10,329 nucleotides of DNA from Rhodoferax sp. (lineage in GTDB: Bacteria > Pseudomonadota > Gammaproteobacteria > Burkholderiales > Burkholderiaceae_C). The stretch covers positions 1 to 10,329 of the forward strand of contig JALNWC010000059.1 of assembly GCA_023231075.1 (NCBI GenBank), in the 5' to 3' direction. Below the pieces are notes generated by a model that did not search any database, was not told the origin of the DNA, and worked only from the letters and a program-made list of their open reading frames with translations. Position 1 is the first letter of the stretch. Each line of letters begins with the position of its first letter. Shown here piece after piece: positions 8,332 through 10,329 of the stretch. A program made the position numbers and the translations under genes.

Positions 8332-8363
8332 ACCTGAAAAGCCACCTCACGGCAGCGTCCAAG
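8332..8363 (+). repeat. Spacer 86, identical to spacer 7
   Basis: Exact 32-nt copy of 3587-3618, in the same orientation, 79 units further from the leader. The source of the protospacer is unknown. Confidence 0.95.
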
Positions 8364-8391
8364 GTTCACTGCCGCATAGGCAGCTCAGAAA

Positions 8392-8424
8392 TCGGCGTAG
8401 CTGATGCCGATGCGGCGCGACTTC
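8392..8424 (+). other. Spacer 87, possibly from a phage terminase gene
   Basis: The reverse complement of this 33-nt spacer reads KSRRIGISYA. That resembles the Walker A-like region of large terminase subunits of Mu-like phages. Ten residues are too few to be sure. Confidence 0.25.
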
Positions 8425-8933
8425 GTTCACTGCCGCATAGGCAGCTCAGAAAGTAACGAAGCTCAAAACGCACCCAATCAGAACGTTCACTGCCGCATAG
8501 GCAGCTCAGAAAATCACTCCGCAGCAGGCGCTTGTGCTCGATGCGTTCACTGCCGCATAGGCAGCTCAGAAAAGCATATCTCGATACGTCGAAATGTTCT
8601 TGCCGTTCACTGCCGCATAGGCAGCTCAGAAAAAATTCGAGCGCCTGCACGCTGGCTTTGCGCCGTTCACTGCCGCATAGGCAGCTCAGAAAAAAGTGCG
8701 GCACTGGAAATAATCGCCCGCACGGTTCACTGCCGCATAGGCAGCTCAGAAAACTCGCTGAACTCGACCACGCCTTCTTCGGTCGTTCACTGCCGCATAG
8801 GCAGCTCAGAAATGTGACCATGCTTGGTCTTGCACACAATCTGTGTTCACTGCCGCATAGGCAGCTCAGAAATCGGGGATGCCATCCTCAAGCCATGCGT
8901 GGACGGTTCACTGCCGCATAGGCAGCTCAGAAA

Positions 8934-8965
8934 ATCATCAAAGATTCCGAACCGCATGGAGCTTC
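8934..8965 (+). repeat. Spacer 96, overlaps spacer 83 on the opposite strand
   Basis: Partner of 8152-8183, thirteen units further from the leader. Read in reverse complement it shares SSMRFGI as a peptide with spacer 83, consistent with a coding target. Confidence 0.85.
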
Positions 8966-9113
8966 GTTCACTGCCGCATAGGCAGCTCAGAAAATTGATG
9001 CCACGGTGCTGGCGCGCGCCCTGGCGTTCACTGCCGCATAGGCAGCTCAGAAAACCAACAGTTGAAGTTTCCGCGTTTTCAGTCGGTTCACTGCCGCATA
9101 GGCAGCTCAGAAA

Positions 9114-9145
9114 ACATACGACACGCCGCCGACCTGGACAATCGA
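9114..9145 (+). repeat. Spacer 99, starts like the cut spacer 119
   Basis: Its first 14 nt (ACATACGACACGCC) are the same as all 14 visible bases of the spacer cut by the window edge at 10316-10329. A chance 14-nt match at aligned starts is very unlikely, so a third duplicated spacer is probable. Confidence 0.8.
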
Positions 9146-9413
9146 GTTCACTGCCGCATAGGCAGCTCAGAAAAGCAAACCATCAGCCTTCATATCCTCC
9201 ACAGCGTTCACTGCCGCATAGGCAGCTCAGAAATAGCGATGCTCTTGACGTTGTTCTTGCTTATAGTTCACTGCCGCATAGGCAGCTCAGAAAAGTGCCA
9301 TGTTTTCGTCGTGGCTCAGAGGACCGTTCACTGCCGCATAGGCAGCTCAGAAAACCACGTATTTGCCCCACACGTCCTGCACCACGTTCACTGCCGCATA
9401 GGCAGCTCAGAAA

Positions 9414-9445
9414 GAGATCGCCCAGCGCACAGACCGCATCAATGG
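9414..9445 (+). repeat. Spacer 104, homologous to spacer 112 on the opposite strand
   Basis: Its first 30 nt match the reverse complement of spacer 112 (9894-9925) at 26 positions. In frame it encodes EIAQRTDRIN, where the partner gives ELAQRTDRIS. One of the four differences is a silent third-base change, which suggests homologous coding sequence from diverged relatives. Confidence 0.8.
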
Positions 9446-9833
9446 GTTCACTGCCGCATAGGCAGCTCAGAAAGCGACTGGCGGCGCATTGCTGTCACCG
9501 AAGTGGTTCACTGCCGCATAGGCAGCTCAGAAAGCCGTGGTCGAGGCCGGTGCCGCTGTAGCCGCGTTCACTGCCGCATAGGCAGCTCAGAAATTGACAA
9601 TGAAGCGACCCGGCTGCGCCTTGATGTTCACTGCCGCATAGGCAGCTCAGAAATGGCATGATCTGCGAGAGCTCAAGGCAAACGCGTTCACTGCCGCATA
9701 GGCAGCTCAGAAAAGGCTTGGACGGTGGGACGGTGGTGAAGACCTGTTCACTGCCGCATAGGCAGCTCAGAAAATCCCAGCCACATTGCGCCAGCCTGGC
9801 TACACGTTCACTGCCGCATAGGCAGCTCAGAAA

Positions 9834-9865
9834 AAAAATTGCCCGTTGCCACGGGCATCAAATGC
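9834..9865 (+). other. Spacer 111, carries a terminator-like hairpin
   Basis: GCCCGT and ACGGGC are separated by TGCC and preceded by a run of A. On the - strand this is a 6-bp stem followed by AA and a T tract, the form of an intrinsic terminator. The spacer was probably taken from the end of an invader's gene. In the direction of array transcription the T tract is absent, so premature termination is not expected. Confidence 0.6.
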
Positions 9866-9893
9866 GTTCACTGCCGCATAGGCAGCTCAGAAA

Positions 9894-9925
9894 ACTGATG
9901 CGGTCGGTGCGCTGGGCCAGCTCGG
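9894..9925 (+). repeat. Spacer 112, homologous to spacer 104 on the opposite strand
   Basis: Partner of 9414-9445, eight units further from the leader. Its reverse complement encodes ELAQRTDRIS. Confidence 0.8.
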
Positions 9926-10315
9926 GTTCACTGCCGCATAGGCAGCTCAGAAAGACGCGCGCCTCATTGCCAGCAGCATCAACCAGTTCACTGCCGCATA
10001 GGCAGCTCAGAAAGATGTTCGCACAGTACAAGTTGTTTCATTCTGCAGTTCACTGCCGCATAGGCAGCTCAGAAAGTCCACACCACTTCAATCGCACGGG
10101 TGACGGTGTTCACTGCCGCATAGGCAGCTCAGAAAAAGATGAGCACCTACCAAGCCCCAGCAGCCAAGTTCACTGCCGCATAGGCAGCTCAGAAAAAGCA
10201 GGCAAACAGCCTGCAGCCCCGCCAGGTGTTCACTGCCGCATAGGCAGCTCAGAAAAACACACTCACCAACGCCACTACTCCCACCACGTTCACTGCCGCA
10301 TAGGCAGCTCAGAAA

Positions 10316-10329
10316 ACATACGACACGCC
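10316..10329 (+). repeat. Spacer 119 (partial), probable copy of spacer 99
   Basis: Only 14 nt are visible after the last repeat (10288-10315). All match the start of spacer 99 at 9114, twenty units to the left. Confidence 0.75.

Larger units (their letters stand above)
3199..10329 (+). CRISPR. Type I-F CRISPR array, at least 119 repeats, continues past the right edge
   Basis: The 28-nt repeat reads GTTCA, stem CTGCC, loop GCATA, stem GGCAG, then CTCAGAAA. Copies start at 3199, 3259, 3319 and so on to 10288. I count 119 and see no variant base in any. There are 118 complete spacers and one cut spacer (10316-10329). Spacer lengths are 32 nt (110), 33 nt (5149-5181, 5990-6022, 8392-8424, 8873-8905), 34 nt (5087-5120, 7730-7763, 10014-10047) and 31 nt (7251-7281). 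The repeat closely resembles the Pseudomonas type I-F repeat, differing in the loop (GCATA against GTATA) and handle (CTCAGAAA against CTAAGAAA). Transcription should be rightward: the leader is on the left, and cutting after G20 leaves the CTCAGAAA 5' handle. The lack of a degenerate last repeat means the old end lies outside. Because 60 is divisible by three, long open frames through the array are spurious. Confidence 0.99.

Noticed and set aside
8090..8505. 12-nt match AAAACGCACCCA shared by spacers 82 and 88
   Set aside because: The matches sit at different offsets with unrelated flanks. A match of this length is expected about once by chance among so many spacers.
6591..8602. Possible relation of spacer 57 to the reverse complement of spacer 90 (both read YRDM)
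   Set aside because: Only about 15 nt align, with several mismatches. This is indistinguishable from chance.
3141..9661. Many open reading frames on both strands in the array, encoding peptides with SLPHRQLRK, VHCRIGSSE or FLSCLCGSE every 20 residues
   Set aside because: They are translations of the CRISPR repeat in different frames. The 60-nt period keeps frames open between stops. They are not a repeat-protein family.
4787..10227. Hairpins with 6-bp stems inside spacers 27, 40, 73 and 117
   Set aside because: A few such stems are expected by chance in 118 spacers. Apart from spacer 111 they lack a terminator-like T tract.

Overview
The window is a type I-F1 CRISPR-Cas locus. It holds the end of the effector operon, a leader, and a very long CRISPR array that runs off the right edge. 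The Csy proteins, moderately high GC content and codon use suggest a proteobacterium, perhaps a Burkholderiales or Comamonadaceae-type betaproteobacterium. That placement is an inference from general resemblance, because the window contains no taxonomic marker gene.

Layout, all on the + strand: 1-417 is the 3' third of csy1 (cas8f), cut by the left edge. It is followed by complete csy2 (cas5f, 407-1444), csy3 (cas7f, 1462-2502) and csy4 (cas6f, 2507-3070). Gene spacing is tight (an 11-bp overlap, then gaps of 17 and 4 bp), as in one operon. An A+T-rich leader (3071-3198) separates csy4 from the array. cas1 and cas2-3, which complete this subtype, are not visible and would be expected left of csy1.

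The array occupies 3199-10329. I count 119 copies of a 28-nt repeat, all identical as read, with 118 complete spacers and one spacer cut by the window edge. Of the complete spacers, 110 are 32 nt, four are 33, three are 34 and one is 31. No degenerate terminal repeat appears, so the array continues. The repeat carries a 5-bp hairpin and an 8-nt 3' handle. Csy4 would cut at the base of this hairpin to give crRNAs of about 60 nt, which join Csy1, Csy2 and six Csy3 subunits in the Csy surveillance complex.

The unusual content lies in the spacers. Two spacers are exact non-adjacent duplicates of others, and the cut spacer at the right edge begins like a third. Three further pairs are near reverse complements with a few differences, as if related invaders were sampled on both strands. 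One adjacent pair overlaps end to start by 8 nt with a CC immediately before the overlap, which matches the type I-F PAM. Spacers start with A far more often than expected (66 of 118). I found no undescribed gene system: the long open frames inside the array are artefacts of its 60-nt period.
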